In this document: piece by piece, positions 1-5,277 of the stretch | Layout of the letters: each line of letters opens with the position of its first letter | How positions within the stretch are numbered: position 1 is the stretch's first letter | Notes under the pieces: model-generated | Told to the model about the DNA's origin: nothing | What the model saw: only the letters and a program-made list of their open reading frames with translations | The model's database searches: none | Assembly (NCBI GenBank): GCA_003250275.1 | Contig: QKGW01000323.1 | Span: 1 to 5,277 of the forward strand | DNA from: Alphaproteobacteria bacterium | GTDB lineage: Bacteria; Pseudomonadota; Alphaproteobacteria; Rhodospirillales; Rhodospirillaceae | Direction: 5' to 3' | DNA: 5,277 bases | Position numbers and translations under genes: made by a program

Positions 1-435
1 GACGATCGCGCCCTGGCGCGCCGCGCCCGCGGCGACCCGCACCGCGGCGAGGAAGGCGTCCTCGTCGGCGATCACGTGGTCGGACGGCATCAGCAGCAGC
101 AGGCCCTCGGGGTTCTTCGCCGCGACGGTGAGCGCGGCGAGGCAGGCGGCGGGCGCGGTGTTGCGGCCGAACGGTTCGAGGAAGATTTCCGCCGCCTCGA
201 CGCCCGCCTGGCGCAGTTGCTCGGCGACGATGAAGCGGTGCTCCTCGTTGGCGACGAGAAGCGGCGCGGCGAAGTCGGCGCCGGCGACGCGCTGCACCGT
301 CGCCTCCAGCATCGTGCGTTCCTCGACCAGCGGCAGGAACTGTTTGGGGAACATCTGGCGCGAGATCGGCCACAGGCGCGTGCCCGTGCCGCCACAGAGA
401 ATCACGGGGTGAATCATCGGTACAACAGCATCCAT
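1..435 (-). CDS. manC: Mannose-1-phosphate guanylyltransferase, N-terminal part (truncated by window edge)
   Basis: Makes GDP-mannose from mannose 1-phosphate and GTP in the cytoplasm, the donor for mannose-containing polysaccharides. The first 145 codons are present with no stop; the gene leaves the window at base 1 (the family is about 470 residues when a C-terminal isomerase domain is fused, shorter without it). Residues 12-33 carry the nucleotidyltransferase signature: PVILCGGTGTRLWPISR, then FPKQF at 29-33. Further family blocks are VANEEHRFIVAEQL (61-74), EPFGRNTAPA (87-96) and MPSDHVIADE (116-125). The first ATG (433-435) is chosen because GAGCGAGG precedes it at suitable spacing. A second ATG at 415-417 would remove six residues and still keep the motif, but has no visible SD. 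It diverges from the gumK-like gene, which fits a common polysaccharide pathway. The symbol could equally be xanB, algA or cpsB; whether the isomerase domain is present cannot be seen. Confidence 0.93.
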   Translation of the reverse strand, partial: MDAVVPMIHPVILCGGTGTRLWPISRQMFPKQFLPLVEERTMLEATVQRVAGADFAAPLLVANEEHRFIVAEQLRQAGVEAAEIFLEPFGRNTAPAACLAALTVAAKNPEGLLLLMPSDHVIADEDAFLAAVRVAAGAARQGAIV

Positions 436-493
436 GTCGGCCTCGCTCGAACTGTCACGGCAGAGTGGGTCCCGACCTGAACATAGGCAATTC

Positions 494-548
494 TTCCGGG
501 AGACGAGAGGGAAAACATGAGATTCCCGAGATTTCGAGGTTCCCGGAA
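494..548. repeat. Nested inverted repeats in the manC/gumK spacer
   Basis: The outer arms TTCCGGGA (494-501) and TCCCGGAA (541-548) are perfect 8-bp complements separated by 39 nt. The inner arms GGGAA (509-513) and TTCCC (523-527) are separated by 9 nt. On plus-strand RNA the inner hairpin would hold an ATG (517-519) in its loop. The arms share the GGGAA/TTCCC core, so the same bases could instead be repeated protein-binding half-sites. No T-run follows, so it does not look like an intrinsic terminator. The function is unknown. Confidence 0.45.
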
Positions 549-579
549 ACGTCATGCCGCACCGATTTTCGGCGCTTGA
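517..579 (+). CDS. Possible 20-residue basic leader peptide upstream of the gumK-like gene
   Basis: An ATG at 517 opens a 20-codon frame ending in TGA at 577-579, 64 nt before the gumK-like start. GAGAGGG (505-511) sits 5 nt upstream of the ATG, an acceptable ribosome binding site. The predicted peptide is very basic: five Arg, one Lys and one His in its first 13 residues, beginning MRFPRFRGSRKR. The start codon lies in the loop of a small inverted repeat (GGGAA/TTCCC). It matches no known leader that I recognise. A frame this short, opening with ATG in GC-rich DNA, can easily arise by chance, so this is only a candidate. Confidence 0.15.
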   Translation: MRFPRFRGSRKRHAAPIFGA

Positions 580-643
580 TCCGGCCCGATGCGGCAATAC
601 CTAAAGGACTGCGGCACCGCAACCGACGGAGGGGGGAACGCCG

Positions 644-1813
644 ATGGACGACATCCGCGCGGCGGAAGAAATCGCGGAACCGGCGGCGGACGCGCCGCGG
701 CGGCGCTTCCTGCTCGTCACCCGCCACGACTACCGCACCCGGCGCAAGGCAGGCATCCACTTCCTCGTCGACGAACTCCAGACCCTCGGCGACGTGCAGG
801 TGTTCTCGTGCAGCTTCAGCCTGCTCTCGAAGCTCAAGGGCGACGCCCGCCTGCCGCTCGCGGCGGAGGCCAACCGCGTCGTGCGCACGCCCAACGGCGT
901 CGAGACCTATCTCTGGAAAACCCTGGTGCACCCCTGCCGCGTTCCGCACGCGGCGCAGCCGCTGATGGACGTGCTGTTCCGCCACTACGGCAGCCGCGTG
1001 CCCCGCGTGCTGCGCGACTGGCTCGCGCGCGCCGACGTGATCCTGTTCGAGAGCGCCGCCTCCGAGGTATTCTACCCGCTGGTGCGCAAACTCAATCCCG
1101 GCGCGCTGTTCGTCTACCTCTACTCGGACACCTTCGAGGCGGTGAACGCGCCGCACTACCTGCGCGAGATGGTCGCGCGCACCGCGGGCGAGTACGACAA
1201 GATCATGGTCAAATCGCCGCTGCTCGCGCAGGCGCTGCCGAAGGACGCGAAGGTGTTCCTCACCTCGCAGGGGTTCGACAAGGCCGAACTGCGGCGCGAG
1301 ACCCCCTCCCCCTACGCCGGCGGCGTCAACCTCGTCTCGGTCGGCAACATGCTGTTCGACCCGACGGTGTTCGAAATCGCCGCGCCGGCGTTCCCCGAGG
1401 CGACATTCCACATCATCGGCGGCGGTCCGCGCGCGGAGACGCTCGCAGCGCCCAACGTCAAGGTCTACGGCGAGATGCCGTTCGCCGAGACCCTCGCCTA
1501 CCTCCAGCACGCCGACGCGGGCATCGCGCCCTACCAGGGCGACAAGGTCGCGCCCTACCTCGTCGACACCTCGCTCAAGCTCGGCCAGTACCGCGTGCTC
1601 GGCCTGCCCGCGATCTGCCCGGCGGCGGTGACCGGCGATTACGACGGCCGCTACGGCTACACTCCGGGCGATGCGGCTTCGATCGTCGCGGCGGTGCGCG
1701 CGGCGCTCGACCGCGGACGCTTCCCCGGCGTCGACCTGCCCTCGTGGCACGACGTCGCGCTCGAAATGCTGCTGCCGCCCGACGACCCGGCGGTGCGGCG
1801 GGTGACGCTCTAG
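644..1813 (+). CDS. gumK: GumK-family glucuronosyltransferase (GT-B fold, exopolysaccharide assembly)
   Basis: Predicted to transfer glucuronic acid from UDP-GlcA to the mannose of a lipid-linked oligosaccharide at the cytoplasmic face of the inner membrane, as GumK does in xanthan synthesis. It has 389 residues, close to the Xanthomonas protein. The match, recalled from the GumK sequence, runs nearly end to end: RHDYRTRRKAGIHFLVDEL (27-45), LSKLKGDARLPL (61-72), NGVETYLWKTLVHP (84-97), VGNMLFDP (233-240), VYGEMPFAETLAYLQHA (274-290), GIAPY (293-297), LKLGQYRVLGLPA (311-323) and YGYTPGDA (337-344). The proposed catalytic Asp (157 in GumK) corresponds to D162. The UDP-site residues M231, E272, Y292 and K307 correspond to M236, E277, Y297 and K312, all shifted by five; M306 is L311 here. 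There is no signal peptide or membrane span; the first 20 residues are a variable, Ala/Glu-rich tail. The start is fixed by GGAGGGGGG 7 nt upstream. The 3' end overlaps the convergent regulator by four bases. The exact donor and acceptor are inferred from homology. Confidence 0.88.
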   Translation: MDDIRAAEEIAEPAADAPRRRFLLVTRHDYRTRRKAGIHFLVDELQTLGDVQVFSCSFSLLSKLKGDARLPLAAEANRVVRTPNGVETYLWKTLVHPCRVPHAAQPLMDVLFRHYGSRVPRVLRDWLARADVILFESAASEVFYPLVRKLNPGALFVYLYSDTFEAVNAPHYLREMVARTAGEYDKIMVKSPLLAQALPKDAKVFLTSQGFDKAELRRETPSPYAGGVNLVSVGNMLFDPTVFEIAAPAFPEATFHIIGGGPRAETLAAPNVKVYGEMPFAETLAYLQHADAGIAPYQGDKVAPYLVDTSLKLGQYRVLGLPAICPAAVTGDYDGRYGYTPGDAASIVAAVRAALDRGRFPGVDLPSWHDVALEMLLPPDDPAVRRVTL

Positions 1814-1822
1814 GGCGTCACC
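1801..1822. repeat. Hairpin spanning the convergent stop codons; possible bidirectional terminator
   Basis: GGTGACGC (1801-1808) and GCGTCACC (1815-1822) are perfect 8-bp complements around a 6-nt loop, TCTAGG. The loop holds the CTAG (1810-1813) that gives TAG stops to both the gumK-like gene and the regulator. Because the structure is symmetric it forms in both transcripts. No U-run follows on either strand, so classical intrinsic termination is doubtful. It may slow the polymerase, protect the 3' ends, or be a by-product of similar C-terminal codons (Val-Thr-Leu against Val-Thr-Pro). Confidence 0.45.
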
Positions 1823-2508
1823 GGGGCGTGGATCACCCCGCCGCCGTCGGCGAGGCTCGCGATGTAATCGGCGGCCTCGCGGATGTCGGACACGATCGCG
1901 GCTTCCGCCGCGGCGCTGTCGCCGCCGCGGATCGCGCCGACCACCTGGATGTGATGGTCGGTGCCCTTGAGCAGCTTGACGTAGGCCGGCACGACGAAGG
2001 TCAGCACCGGCCCGAAGCGCAACCACAGCGTCTCGATCAGCTCGGAGAGGATCGGGTTTCCCGCCATCGCGTAGATCTGGAAGTGGAAGGCACGATGCGC
2101 CTCGAGATAAGTGTCGAAGGATTCCGTGCGGATCAGCTCCTTCATGTGGGCGAGCTGGTCGGCCAGCCCCTCGGCCGCCTCGGGGGTGGCGTGGCGCGCC
2201 GCCTCGCGCGCCGCCAGACCTTCGATCTCGCAGCGCACCTGGGTAAGGCTTTCGAGCTTCGCGGTGGTGACGAACGGCACGATCGCGGCGTTGCGCGCGC
2301 CGCGTTCGAGCACGCCGAGGCTGACGAGGCGCGACACCGCGTCGCGTACCGGGGTGATCGAGGTGCCGAAAGTTTCGGCGAGACTCCGCAGCGGCAGAAC
2401 GCTGCCGGGGCCGAATCGCCCGGCGTAGATCGCGCTTTTCAGCTGTTCGAAAGCCTGATCCCACAGCCTTTCGCTTTCGAGCTTCACCAGTTCGTTGGGC
2501 TTGTCCAT
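1810..2508 (-). CDS. GntR-family transcriptional regulator, FadR subfamily with FCD effector domain
   Basis: A 232-residue DNA-binding regulator, normal length for the family, and the probable local controller of the divergent tctCBA operon. Residues 15-78 form the GntR winged helix: AIYAGRFGPGSVLPLRSLAE (26-45), then FGTSITPVRDAVSRLVSLG (47-65) with the recognition helix, and LERG (67-70) leading into the wing. Residues about 84-215 are the all-helical FCD domain: EIEGLAAREAARHA (94-107), EAHRAFHFQIYAMAGNPIL (136-154), LWLRFGP (161-167) and HHIQVVGAIRGGD (185-197). H138, H142 and H185 sit where FCD domains usually bind a metal and through it a carboxylate effector. The position that is often Asp or Asn is His138. 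ATG at 2506-2508 is preferred; in-frame GTGs at 2509-2511 and 2518-2520 would add one or four residues, and no start has a strong SD. The effector cannot be named; a carboxylate imported by the transporter is the natural guess. Confidence 0.9.
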   Translation of the reverse strand: MDKPNELVKLESERLWDQAFEQLKSAIYAGRFGPGSVLPLRSLAETFGTSITPVRDAVSRLVSLGVLERGARNAAIVPFVTTAKLESLTQVRCEIEGLAAREAARHATPEAAEGLADQLAHMKELIRTESFDTYLEAHRAFHFQIYAMAGNPILSELIETLWLRFGPVLTFVVPAYVKLLKGTDHHIQVVGAIRGGDSAAAEAAIVSDIREAADYIASLADGGGVIHAPVTP

Positions 2509-2592
2509 CACCGTAACCACTTACCGTTCACCACCTTCCGCCCCGCCATGCAATTCACGTGCGCAATCTGCCGCAAGGAAACCGCCTTGACA

Positions 2593-2612
2593 AGACGAGT
2601 TGTACGTCGTCT
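2593..2612. repeat. Imperfect inverted repeat next to the operator
   Basis: AGACGA (2593-2598) and TCGTCT (2607-2612) are perfect 6-bp complements around an 8-nt centre. The centre contains GTTGTAC (2599-2605), which has the GT-N3-AC core common in FadR-subfamily sites. It abuts the TTGACA hexamer and overlaps the 16-bp palindrome by four bases. It may be a second, weaker regulator site or a site for another factor. Confidence 0.35.
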
Positions 2613-2624
2613 GTTATAACAGAC
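2609..2624. promoter_or_regulatory. Perfect 16-bp palindrome, candidate GntR/FCD operator
   Basis: GTCTGTTATAACAGAC is a perfect palindrome centred between 2616 and 2617. GT...AC half-sites around an AT-rich core are typical of FCD-type GntR operators, and the site lies between the divergent regulator and the operon. It covers the -10-like TATAAC and ends 10 nt before the tctC SD. A dimer bound here would block RNA polymerase at the tctC promoter, so repression relieved by the substrate is the simplest model. Palindromy is seen directly; binding by this regulator is inferred. Confidence 0.65.
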
Positions 2625-2646
2625 TTCAGTCACGGAGGAAACGACC

Positions 2647-3621
2647 ATGTCGGTAGCACGTACTCTGGCCATTGCGGCGCTGGCGTCGGTTTCAATTCTG
2701 AGTGCGAACGCACCAGCCGATGCGCAGTCGAACTATCCGACCAAGGAGATCCGCTGGATCGTTCCCTGGAATCCCGGCGGCTCCAACGACATCATGGCCC
2801 GCTATCTCCAGCCGATCCTCAAGAAGGAAGGCTTCGACGTCGTCGTCGAGAACATCCCGGGTGGCACCGGGGCGATCGGCATGGGGCAGGTGGCGACCGC
2901 CCGCCCGGACGGCTACACCATCGGCAACGGCACCAGCTCGACGCTTTCGATCATCGCGCAGGAACGGGTGCCCCTCAAGAATTCGAGCTTCACCCACGTC
3001 ATCCGCCTGTCGGTCGATCCGCTGATCCTGCTCGTCGCGGGCGACAGCAAGCTCGATACGCTGCAGAAGTTCCTCGACCACATGAAGGCGAACCCCGGCA
3101 AGGTGACGATCGGCACCCCCGGCACCAACAACCTCAACCACATCTTCGCGGCGATGACCGCGCGCGCCGCCGGCGTGCCGTATCGCCAGGTGCCGTATCC
3201 GGGCGGCTCGCGCGTCGTCGCCGAGCTGATGGGGCATCAGATCGAGGCGGGCGTGCTCAAGCCCTCCGAGACGATGCAGCAGATCCAGGCGGGCGACCTC
3301 AAGCCGCTCGGCGTGTTCGGCCCGAAGCGCCTCGCCGTGCTCCCCGACGTGCCGACCTTCAAGGAGAAGGGCCACGACGTCTTCCCCTACGGCCCGGTGG
3401 TGCAGATGGCCTACATCGAGGCCCCTGCCGGTCTTGACCCGGCGGTGCGCAAGAAGCTCGCCGACGCCTTCGAGAAGGCGCTGACCTCCAAGCAGTTCAC
3501 CGACTTCGCGGCGAAGAACGGCTTCGTCGTCGACCCGATCCGTGACGCCGAACTCGACAAGGAAATCGAGGGCGTGGCCGCCGCGATCAAGCAGGTCGCC
3601 GACCAGGTGTTCGCGAAGTAA
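2647..3621 (+). CDS. tctC: Tripartite tricarboxylate transporter solute-binding protein (TctC/Bug family)
   Basis: Periplasmic binding protein that captures an organic acid and delivers it to the TctA/TctB membrane complex. It has 324 residues, normal for the Bug family. Residues 1-26 are a Sec signal peptide: Arg5, a hydrophobic stretch 6-20, and an ADA motif with likely cleavage before Gln27. The mature N-terminus has the family opening YPTKEIRWIVPWNPGGSND (30-48) followed by IMAR (49-52). Then come ENIPGGTGAIGMGQVATA (68-85) with RPDGYTI (86-92), TIGTPGTNN (154-162), the domain-2 block VPYPGGSRVVAELMGHQIEA (182-201) and a C-terminal APAGLDPAVRKKLADAFEKA (259-278) helix. GGAGG (2634-2638), 8 nt upstream, fixes the ATG. 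It is the first gene of tctCBA, 24 nt ahead of tctB. Bug proteins bind many carboxylates (citrate, dicarboxylates, aromatic acids, nicotinate), and no residue here settles which. Confidence 0.93.
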   Translation: MSVARTLAIAALASVSILSANAPADAQSNYPTKEIRWIVPWNPGGSNDIMARYLQPILKKEGFDVVVENIPGGTGAIGMGQVATARPDGYTIGNGTSSTLSIIAQERVPLKNSSFTHVIRLSVDPLILLVAGDSKLDTLQKFLDHMKANPGKVTIGTPGTNNLNHIFAAMTARAAGVPYRQVPYPGGSRVVAELMGHQIEAGVLKPSETMQQIQAGDLKPLGVFGPKRLAVLPDVPTFKEKGHDVFPYGPVVQMAYIEAPAGLDPAVRKKLADAFEKALTSKQFTDFAAKNGFVVDPIRDAELDKEIEGVAAAIKQVADQVFAK

Positions 3622-3645
3622 CCACCCGCCCCGAGGAGAAGCACG

Positions 3646-4134
3646 ATGTCGAAACTGCGACTGGCCGCCAGCGCCGTGGTGACGGTGCTTCTCCTCGCCT
3701 TGTGCGCGGTCCTCGCCGCGCCCGCGTTCCAGCTCCCCGCGACCTCGTACCAGGGCGGCATCGGCGCGGGCGGCCTGCCGCAGTTCACCGTGCTCGCGGT
3801 CGGGATCCTTACCCCGATCATGCTGATCCAGGACTTTCTCGCCTACCGGCGGCGCGCGCCCGAGCCCGGAAGCCCCGCCGACGCCCGGCAGGCGCGCCGC
3901 ACCCTGGTGCTCGGCGGGATCGTCTTCGCCCTCCTCGCCGCGTTCGTCGCGGCATGGCAGGAGCTGAGCTTCCTGCCCGCGGCGATCGGCTTCACCGCCG
4001 CGATGTGCGCGGTGCTGATGCCGAAGGAACGCCGCACCCCGGCCGGATACGTCGTCGCGCTGGCGTTCTCGGGAGTGTTCTGCACCGGCGTGTGGGCGGT
4101 GTTCGTCCACCTCCTCGCCGTACCGCTGCGCTGA
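3646..4134 (+). CDS. tctB: Tripartite tricarboxylate transporter small membrane subunit (TctB)
   Basis: The small, poorly conserved integral membrane subunit of the TTT transporter, which works with TctA in the inner membrane. It has 162 residues. Hydrophobic segments lie at about 5-27, 47-67, 86-105, 108-125 and 134-158, so four or five spans; the first might be read as a signal sequence but is more likely an anchor. Between segments 1 and 2, TSYQGGIGAGGLPQF (33-47) corresponds to the GPGFFP-type motif that marks TctB. A charged loop rich in Arg, Pro and Ala (68-85) follows segment 2. GAGGAG (3633-3638), 7 nt before the ATG, supports the start. It lies 24 nt after tctC and 13 nt before tctA, so it is co-transcribed. 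The assignment rests on size, topology, this motif and above all its position. Confidence 0.87.
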   Translation: MSKLRLAASAVVTVLLLALCAVLAAPAFQLPATSYQGGIGAGGLPQFTVLAVGILTPIMLIQDFLAYRRRAPEPGSPADARQARRTLVLGGIVFALLAAFVAAWQELSFLPAAIGFTAAMCAVLMPKERRTPAGYVVALAFSGVFCTGVWAVFVHLLAVPLR

Positions 4135-4147
4135 GGGAGAGGCTTCG

Positions 4148-5277
4148 ATGGATACCCTGACCGCTTTCGCCACCGCCCTCGCCGCGCAGGTTTCGCACCC
4201 CTTCGGCCTCGCGCTGATCCTTTTCGGCGTGCTCGTCGGGTTCGTCTTCGGCGCGACCCCCGGCCTCACCGCGACGATGGGCGTGGCGCTGTTCATCCCC
4301 CTCACCTTCCCGCTGCCCACCGATCTCGCGGTCGGGATGATGATCGCGCTCTACTGCGGCTCGATGGCGGGCGGCGCGATCCCCGCGATCCTGATCAACA
4401 TTCCCGGCACGCCATCCGCCGTGGTCACCACCATCGACGGCTATCCGATGGCGCAACAGGGGCAGGCCGCGCGCGCCTACGGCTGGGCGCTGGTCGCCTC
4501 GGTGGTCGGCGGCTTCGTCTCGTGGATCGCGCTCGTCACCATCGCCCCCACCCTCGCGCGCGTCGCGCTGCGCCTCGGCCCGCCCGAATACGCCGCCACC
4601 GCCGTGCTCGGCATGGCGATCATCGCCTCGATCATTCCCGCGACCCTGGTCAAGGGCGTGCTCGCGGCGGTCCTGGGCGTCGGGCTCTCGGTGGTCGGTC
4701 TCGACCAGATCACCGGCCAGGGGCGCTGGACCTTCGACACCATGTCGCTGATGCGCGGCATCGACATCATGCCCGCGCTGATCGGCCTGCTGGTGATCCC
4801 CGAACTCCTCACCTCGCTGTTCGGCACCGTGCCGCACGCCAAAGCGCCCGAGAGCCTCAAGGGGATGCTGCCGAGCTTCCGCGAATGGCGCGGACAGGCG
4901 ATCAACAACGTCCGCTCCGCGATCATCGGCGTCGGCACCGGCATCGTGCCCGCGCTCGGCGGCTCGGTCGCCTCGCTGATCGCCTACGACCAGGCGAAGC
5001 GCTTCGACAAGGACAGCGCCCGCTACGGCAAGGGCGCGCCCGGCGGCGTGGTCGCCTCGGAGGCGGCCAACAACGGCGTCACCGGCGGCGCACTGATCCC
5101 GCTCCTCACCCTCGGCATCCCCGGCGACACCGTCACCGCGATGCTCCTGGGCGGCCTGATGATCCACGGCTTGCAGCCCGGCCCGCGCCTGTTCGAAACC
5201 AGCGCCGACATGGTGTGGCTGATCCTCTCCGCCACCTTCGTCGCCAACCTCGCGGTGATCTTCGTCGGCCTGCTCGG
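4148..5277 (+). CDS. tctA: Tripartite tricarboxylate transporter large membrane subunit TctA (3' end outside window)
   Basis: The large permease subunit, which carries the substrate across the inner membrane, probably driven by an ion gradient. There are 376 complete codons and no stop; the family is about 500 residues, so roughly a quarter is missing. The first half has GFVFGATPGLTATMGVALF (31-49), a Gly-rich helix MAGGAIPAILINIPGTPSAV (73-92) and TTIDGYPMAQQGQAARAYG (94-112). The second half repeats the scheme: GVGTGIVPALGGSVASLIAY (261-280), the Lys/Asp loop with YGKGAPGGVVASEAANNGV (293-311), then TGGALIPLLTLGIPGD (312-327) and LLGGLMIHGLQPGP (333-346). Both halves carry an (I/L)xxxIPG motif, as expected for the internal duplication of TctA. 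The start is supported by GGGAGAGG (4135-4142), 5 nt before the ATG, 13 nt after the tctB stop. Confidence 0.95.
   Translation, partial: MDTLTAFATALAAQVSHPFGLALILFGVLVGFVFGATPGLTATMGVALFIPLTFPLPTDLAVGMMIALYCGSMAGGAIPAILINIPGTPSAVVTTIDGYPMAQQGQAARAYGWALVASVVGGFVSWIALVTIAPTLARVALRLGPPEYAATAVLGMAIIASIIPATLVKGVLAAVLGVGLSVVGLDQITGQGRWTFDTMSLMRGIDIMPALIGLLVIPELLTSLFGTVPHAKAPESLKGMLPSFREWRGQAINNVRSAIIGVGTGIVPALGGSVASLIAYDQAKRFDKDSARYGKGAPGGVVASEAANNGVTGGALIPLLTLGIPGDTVTAMLLGGLMIHGLQPGPRLFETSADMVWLILSATFVANLAVIFVGLL

Larger units (their letters stand above)
436..643. promoter_or_regulatory. Divergent spacer between manC and the gumK-like gene
   Basis: This 208-bp spacer must hold the promoters of both divergent genes unless manC is read from elsewhere. 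No convincing sigma-70 pair is seen. The best plus-strand candidate is TTGATC (576-581), 16 nt, then TACCTA (598-603), which is weak. The stretch 490-550 is less GC-rich than its surroundings and holds repeated GGGAA/TTCCC elements in both orientations: TTCCGGGA 494-501, GGGAA 509-513, TTCCC 523-527 and TCCCGGAA 541-548. They could be operator half-sites or RNA structure. A very short open frame lies at 517-579 and is listed separately. A strong SD, GGAGGGGGG (628-636), ends the spacer 7 nt before the gumK-like ATG. Confidence 0.4.
2587..2624 (+). promoter_or_regulatory. Candidate promoter and operator region of tctCBA
   Basis: TTGACA (2587-2592), a perfect -35 hexamer, stands out in this GC-rich DNA. 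Downstream are TGTTAT (2612-2617, 19-nt spacing) and TATAAC (2615-2620, 22-nt spacing). Both spacings exceed the ideal 17 nt, so the promoter assignment is uncertain. If TATAAC is the -10, transcription would start near 2627, giving a leader of about 20 nt with GGAGG (2634-2638) 8 nt before the tctC ATG. On the other strand TTGTCA (2593-2588) overlaps the same site and, 17 nt on, precedes CAGATT (2570-2565), a weak possible promoter for the regulator gene. Confidence 0.4.

Noticed and set aside
76..480. A 134-codon open frame on the plus strand
   Set aside because: It is antisense to the manC N-terminus, which carries the pyrophosphorylase signature; the frame has no domain.
1822..1840. A second GC-rich inverted repeat, CGGGG...CCCCG, after the gumK-like stop
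   Set aside because: It has only 5-bp arms in a GC-rich coding region of the regulator, with no T-run. It may be chance, so it is not called a terminator.
455..2464. A 669-codon open frame on the minus strand
   Set aside because: It lies antisense to the gumK-like gene and in another frame of the regulator. The product is a low-complexity Arg/Ala/Gly string with no domain, as expected of GC-rich DNA.
2553..2566. CACGTG hexamer within the regulator/tctC spacer
   Set aside because: A single six-base palindrome with no symmetric flanks; expected by chance and not linked to any regulator here.
589..2619. A 676-codon open frame on the plus strand
   Set aside because: It overlaps the gumK-like gene out of frame and then runs antisense to the regulator. 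The product is Arg/Ala-rich without any recognisable family.
2692..4320. A 542-codon open frame on the minus strand
   Set aside because: It is antisense to tctC and tctB, which are well supported. The composition is His/Arg/Glu-rich shadow coding.
3992..5167. A 391-codon open frame on the minus strand
   Set aside because: It is antisense to tctA, whose conserved motifs are unmistakable. The product is highly charged and low in complexity.

Overview
This is a GC-rich window (roughly two-thirds G+C by eye) with strong SD-type ribosome binding sites, tight gene packing and G/C-ending codons. Together with the gene families present, this suggests a high-GC proteobacterium, most likely an alphaproteobacterium. 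That placement is an inference; nothing in the window fixes the genus.

Left part (1-1813) is a surface-polysaccharide segment. A truncated minus-strand gene running off the left edge encodes the N-terminus of mannose-1-phosphate guanylyltransferase (ManC/XanB/AlgA type), which makes GDP-mannose. It diverges, across a 208-bp spacer, from a complete plus-strand gene whose product matches GumK, the glucuronosyltransferase of xanthan assembly, over nearly its whole length. The pair fits a xanthan- or acetan-like heteropolysaccharide: one enzyme supplies the mannosyl donor, the other puts glucuronic acid on the mannose of the lipid-linked intermediate.

Right part (1810-5277) is an uptake locus of the tripartite tricarboxylate transporter (TTT) type: a minus-strand GntR/FCD regulator diverging from tctC-tctB-tctA. 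TctC is the periplasmic solute-binding protein, TctB the small membrane subunit and TctA the large membrane subunit, which is cut by the right edge. The 126-138 bp regulator/tctC spacer (depending on the regulator start) carries a perfect 16-bp palindrome covering an AT-rich -10-like sequence just upstream of the tctC ribosome binding site. It is a strong candidate operator for the regulator. The transported carboxylate cannot be read from the sequence.

The two parts meet tail to tail: the gumK-like gene and the regulator overlap by the four bases CTAG, which give both genes their TAG stop. The junction lies in the loop of a perfect 8-bp hairpin.

I see no RNA genes, mobile elements, CRISPR array or defence system. 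The families are known ones; the most unusual points are the regulatory palindrome, the shared-stop hairpin and the structured manC/gumK spacer.
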